Below, piece by piece: positions 1 to 7,134 of a stretch of 45,273 nt of DNA. The DNA lies in NCBI RefSeq assembly GCF_029211125.1, contig NZ_JARGEN010000077.1, positions 1 through 45,273 on the forward strand. Reading direction: 5' to 3'. A model generated the notes under the pieces. That model saw only the letters and a list, made by a program, of their open reading frames with translations. It was not told the origin of the DNA and did not search any database. The position numbers and the translations under genes are program-made. This DNA is from Curvibacter soli. Lineage in GTDB: Bacteria > Pseudomonadota > Gammaproteobacteria > Burkholderiales > Burkholderiaceae_C. Each line of letters opens with the position of its first letter. Within the stretch, counting starts at the first letter, position 1.

Positions 1-23
1 GACCACCCCCGCGCCAGTGCTAG

Positions 24-251
24 CTTTGCGTACCGTCACTTATTGCACTGAAAACGAGGAGACCCCGTTTCTGGCAACTCGTGTGCCTGCGGCTGGAGTC
101 TGGCCAGCGCGCGGGGCGGCTCAAGCAGTGGCTCAACCTGCTGCGCCGCCGCCACCCCGAGGCACAAGACGCTTTCGTCCAGGTGCGCGGCATGACCGGG
201 CAGGCGCAGATCAGCGCCTGGATGGATGCGCTGATTGCTATCGAAAAGTGA
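24..251 (+). pseudogene. dusC: tRNA-dihydrouridine synthase C, C-terminal remnant
   Basis: The frame ending with TGA at 249-251 gives a C-terminus typical of DusC-type tRNA-dihydrouridine synthases: an FWQLVCLRLE segment followed by GRLKQWLNLLRRRHPEA, the helical RNA-binding tail of the family. DusC reduces a specific uridine of tRNA using FMN and NADPH. Only about 60 codons match. An in-frame TAG at 21-23 and unrelated, less GC-rich sequence before about position 63 show that the catalytic barrel is not joined to this tail here. Either the gene is truncated or the window edge is an assembly junction. The last codons run into the interspersed hairpin repeat that follows. The family assignment rests on remembered similarity of the tail and is fairly good. 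Confidence 0.6.
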
Positions 252-299
252 GCTGCCAGCGCAGGTAATACCTGCGCTGGAGGCCTAAAACGCTTGTAT
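236..299 (+). repeat. Interspersed hairpin repeat, copy 1 (terminator-like)
   Basis: This is the most regular copy of a family seen seven times in the window. The core is a perfect 11-bp stem (CCAGCGCAGGT / ACCTGCGCTGG, loop AAT), flanked by GCTATC...AGCTG on the left and GAGGCCTAAAA on the right. It lies between the convergent ends of the dusC remnant and the glycosyltransferase gene and overlaps the last dusC codons. A T-run at 298-303 would let it act as a terminator for the plus strand. Confidence 0.75.
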
Positions 300-331
300 T
301 TTTCGGACGCCGGCAGCCGGGCGCGCCGTGC

Positions 332-1486
332 TCAGGCCCGCCGCCGCTGCACTGGCATCCGTGCCTGGGCCAGGATGCTGGAGAGGATCGCCGGCACCTC
401 GAAGGCCGCGCGGTTGCGCAGGCCGCGCAGCGCGGCCTGGTAGCGCTCCAGGTTGCCGGTCACTTCCTTCACCGCGCCGGCCACGTGCCGGAAGCTGGGC
501 AGGATCACCCCCAGCCCCTGGTCGCGCACCCAGTCGGTGTTGTAGCGTTCCTGCGGCATGGTCCAGGCGTTGCGCACCATGATGGGCGGCAGTTGCATGT
601 GTACCGCTTCGCTCAGGCTGCCGCAGCCGGGCTTGCCGATGAAGAAGTCGGCCAGTTGCATATAGCGGGCGACCTCGGGCGTGAAATCCAGCACCAGCCG
701 TGGCGTCTGGGCGGGCAGGGCGCGCAGCGTTTGCGCCAGCGCGGCGTTGCGGCCGCAGGCCAGGATGAGCTGCGTGTCGGGCAGGCGCAGGGCGATGTTC
801 TGCATGGCCTTGGAGCCATGGCCGCCGAACAGCACCATCCCGGTGGGGCGGTCGGGCGCGAGGCCCAGGCGCTGCCGCTCGGCGGCGCGGTCGATGGGCT
901 GGGTGTCGTAGAACTGCGGGCCGATCAGCGCGCCCGATGTCGCATGGATGCGCCCGGCGGGGTAGCCCGCCGCGCGCGCCTGCTCCACGGCGCGAGGCGA
1001 GGGGCAGATCAGGTGCTGGTCCAGCCCCGGCTCGATCCAGAAATGCGGGGGGTAGTCGGCCAGGTCGGTAAGCACCAGGGCGAAGGGTACGCCCGGCAGC
1101 GCCGAGGCGACCGACTCGCCGAGCGCGAGGTTGAAGTTGGGCACCAGCGACACCACCATGTCGGGCCGCGCCGCGCGCCAATGGTGCTCCAGCCGCCGCA
1201 CCAGCGCCTTGTGGCTCCAGCGGATCATGCCCTGCAGCAGCTTCAGCTCCTGCGCCAGCCCCAGCGTCCAGCCGCGCGCCAGCCGCTTGTTGTAGACGTC
1301 CTCGGGGTCCATGCCGGTCAGCCGGCGGAAGCGCCCCTGCGCGTCGAGCACGTCGAACAGGTTGGTGCGCCGGATGTTCCAGGGCAGGCCGGCGCGGCGT
1401 ATGCCGGCCTCCAGCGCCAGCGCCGAGGCGCGGTGGCCGCCGCCGGCGTTGAAATAGATCAATTCCACTGTAGGCATGGACATCAT
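332..1486 (-). CDS. MGDG-synthase/MurG-like glycosyltransferase (probable Agt)
   Basis: A 384-residue protein starting ATGATG, with an N-terminal IYFNAGGGHRASA loop typical of the GT28/monogalactosyldiacylglycerol-synthase group. The C-terminal half has a nucleotide-sugar binding region with GMVLFGGHGSKAM, then FIGKPGCGSLSEA, the donor-binding glycine-rich motif. Such enzymes move a sugar from UDP-sugar to diacylglycerol at the inner membrane. The start overlaps the stop of the upstream phosphoesterase by 4 bp (ATGA), so the two are translationally coupled. The same pairing of a phospholipase C-type phosphoesterase with a glycosyltransferase is known as PlcP-Agt and replaces phospholipids by glycolipids when phosphate is short. 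The sugar (glucose, galactose or glucuronate) cannot be read from sequence. Agt is my inference from family plus context. Confidence 0.8.
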   Translation of the reverse strand: MMSMPTVELIYFNAGGGHRASALALEAGIRRAGLPWNIRRTNLFDVLDAQGRFRRLTGMDPEDVYNKRLARGWTLGLAQELKLLQGMIRWSHKALVRRLEHHWRAARPDMVVSLVPNFNLALGESVASALPGVPFALVLTDLADYPPHFWIEPGLDQHLICPSPRAVEQARAAGYPAGRIHATSGALIGPQFYDTQPIDRAAERQRLGLAPDRPTGMVLFGGHGSKAMQNIALRLPDTQLILACGRNAALAQTLRALPAQTPRLVLDFTPEVARYMQLADFFIGKPGCGSLSEAVHMQLPPIMVRNAWTMPQERYNTDWVRDQGLGVILPSFRHVAGAVKEVTGNLERYQAALRGLRNRAAFEVPAILSSILAQARMPVQRRRA

Positions 1487-2316
1487 GCGGTCACCGGTTC
1501 GCTGCGGCGGCGGGCGCGCGCACGGGCCACCGGCATGTGCTCGGCCCACTGCAGGATTTCGAGCGTGCCGTCGGCGTGCTCGGCCAGGGCGGTCAGGCTT
1601 TCCACCCAGTCGCCGTCGTTGGCGTAGAGGATGCCGTCGATGTCGCGCAGCTCCGCGTGGTGGATGTGGCCGCACACCACGCCCTGCACGCCGCGCTTGC
1701 GCGCCTCGCGCGCCACGGCCTGCTCGAAATCGCCCACGTAGCTCACGGCGCGCTTGATCTTGAGCTTGAGGTATTTGGAGAGCGACCAGTACGGCAGCCC
1801 CATGCGCGCGCGCAGCGTGTTGAGGTGCCGGTTGAGCTTGAGCGTGAACTCGTAGAGCGTGTCGCCCACATGCGCGAGCCAATTGGCGCACTGGATCACG
1901 CCGTCGAACAAATCGCCGTGCATGATCCACAGCTTGCGGCCATCCGCCGTCTCGTGCACCCATTCGTGCGCCACGGCGATGCCGCCGAAGTTCAGGCCCA
2001 GGTACTTGCGCGCGAACTCGTCGTGGTTGCCGGGGATGAAGATCACCCGCGTGCCCTTGCGCGCCTTGCGCAGCAGCTTTTGCACCACGTCGTTGTGCGC
2101 CTGCGGCCAGTACCAGTGGCGGCGCAGTTGCCAGCCGTCGATGATGTCGCCCACCAGGAACAGCGTCTCGCACTCGGTGTGCTTCAGGAAGTCCAGCAGC
2201 GCCCGGGTGCTGCAGCCGGGCGTGCCCAGGTGCAGGTCGGATATCCAGAGCGTGCGGTACTTTTGCGCGGGGCGCGTCGGTTCGTCATCCGCCGTTCCGT
2301 GGGCCGGAACGTCCAT
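1483..2316 (-). CDS. Calcineurin-like phosphoesterase, PlcP-type (LpxH-like)
   Basis: A 277-residue metallophosphoesterase. It shows the full binuclear metal set: WISDLHLG, FLVGDIIDGW, FIPGNHDEF, IMHGDLFD and VCGHIHHAELRD. By family it resembles UDP-2,3-diacylglucosamine diphosphatases, but proteins of this subgroup next to a GT28 glycosyltransferase include PlcP. PlcP cleaves phosphatidylcholine and phosphatidylethanolamine head groups to leave diacylglycerol for the glycosyltransferase. The ATG at 2316 is preferred because the regulatory repeats at 2380-2417 would put a transcript start close to or beyond the upstream ATG at 2355. An LpxH role in lipid A synthesis is the alternative. The coupled glycosyltransferase and the PHO-box-like upstream sequence argue for phosphate-starvation lipid remodelling. 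Confidence 0.8.
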   Translation of the reverse strand: MDVPAHGTADDEPTRPAQKYRTLWISDLHLGTPGCSTRALLDFLKHTECETLFLVGDIIDGWQLRRHWYWPQAHNDVVQKLLRKARKGTRVIFIPGNHDEFARKYLGLNFGGIAVAHEWVHETADGRKLWIMHGDLFDGVIQCANWLAHVGDTLYEFTLKLNRHLNTLRARMGLPYWSLSKYLKLKIKRAVSYVGDFEQAVAREARKRGVQGVVCGHIHHAELRDIDGILYANDGDWVESLTALAEHADGTLEILQWAEHMPVARARARRRSEPVTA

Positions 2317-2379
2317 GGTGCGCCATGCGCGCAGAAAAGCGTCGTCGCGTTGCATGAGTCGCCATGGTCGGCACCGTCG

Positions 2380-2417
2380 GTGACAATGGCATGACGAAAC
2401 GATGTCTGTTGCATGAC
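2380..2417 (-). promoter_or_regulatory. Tandem PHO box (PhoB operator) upstream of plcP-like gene
   Basis: Read on the minus strand, four direct repeats occur at an exact 11-bp period: GTCATGCAACA, GACATCGTTTC, GTCATGCCATT, GTCACCG. Taken as two 18-bp boxes, each agrees with the enterobacterial PHO-box consensus at about 12 of 18 positions by my own count, and the conserved G-T-C-A half-sites are in phase. The site ends 63 bp before the preferred start codon. PhoB binds such boxes in place of a -35 element. I see no convincing -10 hexamer. The call is from direct reading; binding is inferred. Confidence 0.65.
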
Positions 2418-2452
2418 GGTGCCACATGTGCCGCGGCCGTTGTCTTGTGGTC

Positions 2453-2599
2453 TTATGACTTGTTCTTGAGCTTGCCGCGCGGCAGCACTGCTGTCACGGG
2501 CGGCGTGGGCCGGTCCGACGCGCCGGGCTGCTTGGGCGGCGCAGCGTCCTTCTTGGGCTTCTTCGTCATCTTTTCCTTGTGCTGGTCGCCTTTGGCCAT
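2453..2599 (-). CDS. Small highly basic protein of unknown function
   Basis: A 48-residue protein that starts MAKGDQHKEKMTKKPKKDAA and ends with GKLKNKS, rich in lysine and proline. The start is supported by a strong ribosome binding site: GGAGG lies 5 bp upstream of the ATG. There is no signal peptide, membrane segment or cysteine. Short lysine-rich proteins of this type with an MAKG start are common in Comamonadaceae, but I know of no function. It lies upstream of, and in the same direction as, the phosphoesterase gene, separated by 136 bp that include the PHO-box region, so it is probably a separate transcription unit. Confidence 0.6.
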   Translation of the reverse strand: MAKGDQHKEKMTKKPKKDAAPPKQPGASDRPTPPVTAVLPRGKLKNKS

Positions 2600-2776
2600 G
2601 GGAGCCTCCGATGTAAAAGCCTGATAGCGTACGGCACATTGCGCAATTCCGAAACCTCCAAGTGTGACGCGTTCGCCCAGATGGCTGCCGGTTGCCGCGA
2701 TGCGGCTGGTTCGGGACGGGGAAGTCCCTTTCATTGGTTAGGTGCATAGCCGGCCCGGTGCTAGTCTCATCCCAAC

Positions 2777-3205
2777 ATGCACTCCTCCGAAATCCTCTAC
2801 CCGATCCTGGCGCTGGCGGCATGGACTGGCCTGGTGCTACTACTCATCCCAGTGGCGCGCTTTCGAGCGGGCTTTCGCCGAGAAGTACGGGCGGATGACT
2901 TCAAGTTCGGAGAGTCGGCCTCTGTCCCGCCACGCGTGAGCCTCCCGAATCGGAACTACATGAATCTGCTTGAGGCACCCATGCTGTTCTATGTCGTATG
3001 CGTGCTGCTTTTCGTGATCTCTGGAGTAACCCCCACAGCAGTCGTGCTGGCTTGGTCTTACGTCGCCTTGCGCATCGTTCACAGCCTCATTCATTTGACC
3101 TATAACCGGGTTCAGCATCGTCTTGTCGCGTTCGCCATCAGCAATGCCGTCCTCGCCGCACTTTGGGTGGGCGCAGGTGTGCATATCACCCATGCAGGGG
3201 CATAA
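2777..3205 (+). CDS. MAPEG family membrane protein
   Basis: A 142-residue protein with four hydrophobic segments: about residues 5-27 (ILYPILALAAWTGLVLLLI), 68-85, 90-110 and 120-138. The motif NRNYMNLLEAPMLFY followed by RIVHSLIHLTYNRVQHRL matches the MAPEG fold (membrane-associated proteins in eicosanoid and glutathione metabolism), where arginine and asparagine residues of this loop bind glutathione in the characterised members. Bacterial members of this short type have no settled substrate. The gene stands alone: a small divergent gene lies upstream and repeat A begins 35 bp after the stop. Confidence 0.75.
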   Translation: MHSSEILYPILALAAWTGLVLLLIPVARFRAGFRREVRADDFKFGESASVPPRVSLPNRNYMNLLEAPMLFYVVCVLLFVISGVTPTAVVLAWSYVALRIVHSLIHLTYNRVQHRLVAFAISNAVLAALWVGAGVHITHAGA

Positions 3206-3240
3206 ACAAAGCGCCAGAGGCTATTTTCAGTTGCGGATTC

Positions 3241-3479
3241 AACCTGGAAACGGCAGTTGGATGCGCCTGCCGGTGCCGTGATCGGGGTGCCAGGCAAGGC
3301 GCGACGACGCGGCGGGCTACTTGCCCGCAAGGAGGAGCAACGCCGCATGGCGCGCCGAGCGCGGTGCTGGCAGGTGCATAGCGCGCTCACCCACCAGGGG
3401 AACGCCATCGAAGCCGTCAACGCTTGATTTCATGCGGCCTGGCAAGGGATACAAAGCGGTCAACTGCTGTTTCCAGGTT
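3241..3479. mobile_element. Repeat A, full-length copy 1 (MITE-like)
   Basis: A 239-bp element with terminal inverted repeats of 19 bp, AACCTGGAAACGGCAGTTG on the left and its complement with one mismatch on the right. No transposase is encoded. A second full copy is at 15094-15331 (opposite orientation), a deleted one at 20988-21112 and a remnant at 4780-4848. The right terminus contains the TGA that ends chrA. I could not see a clear target duplication. The transposase family that would mobilise it is not evident from the ends. Confidence 0.8.
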
Positions 3480-4726
3480 CAACCCCCAAGTGCCAGCAAG
3501 GCGCCACCCACGCCGCAGGCCAGCACCACCGCCCAGGGCGGCACACGCCAGAACATCAGCGCCACAAAGGCGGCCAGTGCCAGGCCAAAATCAGCGCCGC
3601 TGTGGATGGCACTGGTCCACACGGGGTTGTAAAGCGCCGCCAGCAGCAGCCCCACCACCGCCGCGTTCACACCCGCCAGTGCCGCCTGGGCATGCGGGTT
3701 GCGCCGCAGTGGCTCCCAAAACGGCAAGGCACCCGCCACCAGCAAAAACGACGGTACAAAAATTGCCACCAGGCATACCGCCGCCCCCAGCCAGCCGCCA
3801 GGCCAGACCTGCATGGACGCGCCCAGAAACGCCGCAAACGTGAACAGCGGCCCCGGCACCGCCTGCGTGGCGCCATAGCCGGCCAGAAATGCATCGGCCG
3901 ACACCCAGCCCGGCCCCACCACCTCGGCCTGCAACAGCGGCAGCACCACATGGCCGCCGCCAAACACCAGCGCGCCCACGCGGTAGAACGCATCCACCAT
4001 GGCCAGCAGCGAGCCGGGCCACAGGTGCATGGCCAGCGGCAGCAGCACCAGCAAGGCGGCAAACACGGCCAGCAGCGCGGCCCCTGTGCGCCGGCGCAGC
4101 GGCACCTGCAGGCCATCCGGCGTGTCGATGGCCGTTTCTGCCACTACCGTCCTGCCCCGTCCAGACAGCCACCAACCCGCCCCACCCGCTGCCAGCATCA
4201 CGCCCACCTGGCCCCACACACCGGGCACCAGCAGCACCGCGCAGCAGGCCAGCACCATCATCGTGACCCGGGCCCGCCCCATGCACAGGCTGCGCGCCAT
4301 GCCCCACACCGCCTGCGCCACCACGGCCACCGCCACCACCTTGAGCCCATGGATGGCGCCTGCGGGCAGCACGGCATGCCCGCCCGCCAACCCCAGCCCG
4401 AACAAGGCCAGCACCAGCGCCGATGGCAGCGTGAACCCCAGCCATGCCGCCAGCGCCCCCGGCATGCCCGCCCGCATCAACCCCAGCGCCATACCCGCCT
4501 GGCTGCTGGCCGGCCCGGGCAGAAACTGGCACAGCGCCACCAGGTCGGCATAGCTGCGCTCGGTCAGCCACTGGCGGCGCTGCACGAATTCATCGCGAAA
4601 GTAGCCCAGGTGCGCCACCGGGCCGCCAAACGACGTGAGGCCCAGGCGCAAAAAGATCCAGAACACCTGCCAGGCCGAGGTGTGAGGCGAGGGTGTGGCT
4701 GCCGCAGCTAATGGGTGTTGATGCAT
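3479..4726 (-). CDS. chrA: Chromate transporter, ChrA family
   Basis: A 415-residue inner-membrane protein of the long, two-domain CHR type. Each half carries the family signature: GLTSFGGPVAHLGYF with LCQFLPGPASSQAG near the N-terminus, and VGALVFGGGHVVLPLL with GATQAVPGPLFTFAA in the second half. ChrA exports chromate. The ATG at 4726 is chosen over a TTG 12 bp upstream. The stop codon TGA is provided by the terminal bases of repeat A, so the element joined exactly at the 3' end of the gene. No chrB or other resistance gene is adjacent. An inverted GTCAC/GTGAC pair at about 4747-4771 lies just upstream and could be an operator. The repeat-bounded setting suggests acquisition. Confidence 0.9.
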   Translation of the reverse strand: MHQHPLAAAATPSPHTSAWQVFWIFLRLGLTSFGGPVAHLGYFRDEFVQRRQWLTERSYADLVALCQFLPGPASSQAGMALGLMRAGMPGALAAWLGFTLPSALVLALFGLGLAGGHAVLPAGAIHGLKVVAVAVVAQAVWGMARSLCMGRARVTMMVLACCAVLLVPGVWGQVGVMLAAGGAGWWLSGRGRTVVAETAIDTPDGLQVPLRRRTGAALLAVFAALLVLLPLAMHLWPGSLLAMVDAFYRVGALVFGGGHVVLPLLQAEVVGPGWVSADAFLAGYGATQAVPGPLFTFAAFLGASMQVWPGGWLGAAVCLVAIFVPSFLLVAGALPFWEPLRRNPHAQAALAGVNAAVVGLLLAALYNPVWTSAIHSGADFGLALAAFVALMFWRVPPWAVVLACGVGGALLALGG

Positions 4727-4779
4727 GGTGATCAGCAAAGGCCATTGTCACCGCGCCATTGCGACAGTGACCGGGCCGG

Positions 4780-4848
4780 CGCGTCGTCGCGCCTTGCCTG
4801 GCACCCCGATCACGGCACCGGCGCGCGCATCCAACTGCCGTTTCCAGG
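4780..4848. mobile_element. Repeat A remnant (one end only)
   Basis: The stretch matches the last 69 bp of repeat A (compare 15263-15329), from the CGCGTCGTCGCGCC block through the GCATCCAACTGCCGTTTCCAGG terminus, with a small change in the GGCGCGCGC segment. The inner part of the element is missing and is replaced by the sequence upstream of chrA. The outer end touches the rsmE remnant. Confidence 0.8.
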
Positions 4849-4849
4849 A

Positions 4850-5165
4850 TCATCGCCAACGAGCGCATGGACTGGCTGGTGGAAAAAGCCACCGAACTGG
4901 GCGTGGCCAGCAGCACGCCACTGCTGGCCGAGCGCAGCGTGCTCAGGCTCAGGGGCGAGCGCGCCGAGAAAAAGCTCGCCCACTGGCAGGCCGTGGCCGT
5001 GGCCGCCTGCGAGCAATGCGGCCGCAACCGCGTGCCCGTGGTGCACGACGCCATCGACCTCGCTGGCTGGCTGCGCGCCCACCCACCGTTGCCCACGCCG
5101 GGCACGCGCCTGCTGCTGTCGCTGCGCGCCGAAACCGCGCCGCTGGCGGCATGACGCTGGCCTGA
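4850..5165 (+). pseudogene. rsmE: 16S rRNA (uracil-1498-N3)-methyltransferase remnant
   Basis: The reading frame gives RMDWLVEKATELGVA, LLAERSVLRLRGERAEKKL and VAVAACEQCGRNRVPVVH, which are hallmark RsmE (SPOUT fold) segments. Intact RsmE is roughly 240-250 residues; here about 100 codons remain. The N-terminal PUA-like part is cut away at the repeat A border (4848/4849). An internal piece holding the SAM-binding knot (the GPEGG region) is missing: LLLSLR is joined directly to AETAPLAA. A final frameshift puts TGA at 5152-5154, while the expected tail MTLA and its TGA at 5163-5165 lie in another frame. The gene is certainly not functional here, so an intact copy should exist elsewhere or the function is lost. 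Confidence 0.85.
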
Positions 5166-5184
5166 ACGAGCAGCCCAGCCCCGC

Positions 5185-5739
5185 TCAGCGCGCAGGCTTG
5201 ATGGCGCCGCAGTTGTCCGACAGCCATTTGCCGGATTGCGCCATGTCGATCTGCTCGGGCCTGCCCTCGTTTTCGGTCTTGAACTTGAATTGGCCTGTGT
5301 AGGCCGTGGTGCCCTGAAGGCTGACCGTGCCCTCGCCACTCGACGGCGGCTGGCCCTGGCGACCCTTGCAACTGAAGGCGACTTTCATGGTGTCGGCGCT
5401 GATGCGCTGCACCTTCTGCGTGCAACCCTCCTGCTGCGGCATGTTGTCCATATCGGCCTGCTCCTTGGTGACGCAGATCTTCACCGTCTGGCCCTTGGGC
5501 CCCATGCTCACGCCCTGCTGGGCCAGCATCTTCTCCATCTGCTTGCGCTGTTCGGGCGGCATGCCGGCCAGGGACTTCTGCATCTTGGCCATGGCGGCTT
5601 CCATCTGACCACTCTGGCTCTTCATCACCACGCTGTGCTCCCACAGCCCGGGCCGCATTTTTTGCACCTGGGCATGGGCCAGGCCCAGGGCGCCGGGCAT
5701 AAGTACAGCAGTGGTCACGGCGATGGCAAGTATTTGCAT
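5185..5739 (-). CDS. DUF3617 family exported protein
   Basis: A 184-residue protein with an N-terminal signal peptide (hydrophobic core ILAIAVTTAVLMPGALG, cleavage likely after AHA at about 21-23). The mature part has the DUF3617 pattern: MRPGLWEHSV near the start, four cysteines (two in the CVTKE and QEGCTQ segments, one in FSCKG, one in DNCGAIKP) and a middle QM-rich helix. Members are periplasmic with no known activity. A GGGGAA ribosome binding site precedes the ATG at 5739. The stop lies 20 bp past the rsmE remnant, so the gene is the first intact one on the right side of the chrA cassette. Confidence 0.8.
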   Translation of the reverse strand: MQILAIAVTTAVLMPGALGLAHAQVQKMRPGLWEHSVVMKSQSGQMEAAMAKMQKSLAGMPPEQRKQMEKMLAQQGVSMGPKGQTVKICVTKEQADMDNMPQQEGCTQKVQRISADTMKVAFSCKGRQGQPPSSGEGTVSLQGTTAYTGQFKFKTENEGRPEQIDMAQSGKWLSDNCGAIKPAR

Positions 5740-5905
5740 GGCAGGGTTCCCCGGACAGGATGACGAAAGACCAACAGTATTCCCAAGCCGCGCCGGGCTG
5801 CCAATGGCCGGTGCGCGGACCCAACACCCGGCAGTGCAAGCGCGGGGCGCTCAGGTGCGGCGAGCGGCGCACGCAATTGCTCGGGCGTGGTGAAATAAGA
5901 AACAA

Positions 5906-5944
5906 GGGCTCGTAAAGGTAATAAGTAGGTTGCTTTGCGAGCCC
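5906..5944. other. Imperfect inverted repeat in the 348-bp gap before the CaCA gene
   Basis: A 12-bp stem with one mismatch (GGGCTCGTAAAG / CTTTGCGAGCCC) encloses a 15-nt AT-rich loop. There is no T-run on either strand, so it is not a standard terminator. It could be an operator or an RNA leader hairpin of the calcium-efflux genes. The rest of 5740-6087 shows no gene or known motif that I can support. Confidence 0.35.
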
Positions 5945-6087
5945 TGATCAAACAAGTTCTACACCACCCGCCCCCAGCGCCCCGCCTGACCCCGCTGGAA
6001 GCGGGCCGAAAGGATGCAACACCCCATGACCTCGACATTTCTGATGATCGCAAGCTTCCCAACCGCCCGGCACCAGGGCATGGCGGC

Positions 6088-7134
6088 ATGAGCGCGCCCG
6101 CCTGGGCCTGGCTGCAGTTCATTGCCTGCGCGCTGCTCATCGGCGCGGCGGGTTTTCAGCTCTCCCGCTATGGCGATGCCATTGCGCGGCAAACCGGGCT
6201 GTCCGGCAGCTGGATCGGGCTGACGCTGGTGGCCAGCGTCACGTCGCTGCCCGAACTGGCTACGGGCATCACCGGCGTAACCCTGGCCCATGCGCCCAAC
6301 CTGGCCGTGGGCAATGCGCTGGGCAGCTGCGTGGTGAACCTGGCTTTCCTGGTGCTGATCGACCTCATCTACCGCCGCGCGCCCGTCTGGAGCCGGGCGA
6401 GCAAGAGCCATGTGCTGACGGCCGCTCTTAGCCTGGTGCTGCTGGGCTTTTTGCTGATGGGCCTGCTGATCGGTCAGCTGGGCCCTCAATCGGGCTCCCC
6501 GGGCGCGTCCCTGGCATCGGTCTGGGCATCGGTCTGGGGCGTGGGGCTGATGACGCCCATCATGCTCATGCTGTACCTTGTCGCCATGCGGACCCTGTTT
6601 GCCTACGAGCGCTCGAACCCCGACCCATCGGCTGCAGAGGATGCCCCGCCCGCACTGCCACTGCGCCAGGCCCTGATGCGCTTCGCCCTGGCCGCATCAG
6701 TGGTGGTGGGCGCAGGCTTATGGCTGCCGTTTGCTGCTGTGGATCTGGCCAACAGCATGGGCTGGAACCGCAGTTTCGTCGGCAGCCTGTTCGTGGCCAC
6801 GGCCACCTCGCTGCCAGAGCTGGCGGTCACGCTGTCGGCCTTGCGGCTGGGCGCGCTGGACATGGCCATCGGCAACCTGCTGGGCAGCAACCTGTTCAAC
6901 GTGACCATCATTGCCGTGGAAGACTTTTTCTACCGCCCGGGCATACTGCTGTCCGATGTCTCGCTCGTGCATGCCGTTACCGCCAGCTCGGCCATCGTGA
7001 TGACCGCACTGGCCCTGGTGGGCCTGTTCTTTCGCCCGAGCGGCCGGGTGTTGCGCGCCGTGGGCGCAGTCAGCCTGGCCCTGGCGGCGGTCTATCTGCT
7101 CAACACCTACGTGGTCTTCCTTTATGGTGCCTGA
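6088..7134 (+). CDS. Sodium/calcium exchanger (CaCA) family antiporter
   Basis: A 348-residue, mostly hydrophobic protein with the internally duplicated alpha-repeats of the CaCA superfamily: SVTSLPELATGITGV with VGNALGSCVVNL in the first half, and ATSLPELAVTLSAL with IGNLLGSNLFNV in the second. These acidic motifs bind the exchanged cation. The protein probably exports Ca2+ against H+ or Na+. The ATG at 6088 is preferred; a longer version from 5935 would add a polar N-terminal extension that does not look membrane-protein-like. The 3' end overlaps the next gene by 11 bp, so the two are probably co-translated. Confidence 0.85.
   Translation: MSAPAWAWLQFIACALLIGAAGFQLSRYGDAIARQTGLSGSWIGLTLVASVTSLPELATGITGVTLAHAPNLAVGNALGSCVVNLAFLVLIDLIYRRAPVWSRASKSHVLTAALSLVLLGFLLMGLLIGQLGPQSGSPGASLASVWASVWGVGLMTPIMLMLYLVAMRTLFAYERSNPDPSAAEDAPPALPLRQALMRFALAASVVVGAGLWLPFAAVDLANSMGWNRSFVGSLFVATATSLPELAVTLSALRLGALDMAIGNLLGSNLFNVTIIAVEDFFYRPGILLSDVSLVHAVTASSAIVMTALALVGLFFRPSGRVLRAVGAVSLALAAVYLLNTYVVFLYGA

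Larger units (their letters stand above)
3241..4848. mobile_element. Composite cassette: chrA between inverted repeat A copies
   Basis: The left border is a complete repeat A; the right border is 69 bp of a second, inverted copy. The two outer ends therefore form long inverted repeats of about 69 bp with few mismatches, both starting at the GGAAACGGCAGTTGGATGCG side. chrA is the only gene between them. The right border abuts an rsmE remnant. This looks like one mobile unit, or the relic of one, that would depend on a transposase supplied from elsewhere. The structure is seen directly; mobility is inferred. Confidence 0.55.

Noticed and set aside
5740-6087. yybP-ykoY-type manganese riboswitch before the cation-efflux genes
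   Set aside because: I looked for its conserved GGGGAGTA and GGGGCCGTCA-like blocks and did not find them.
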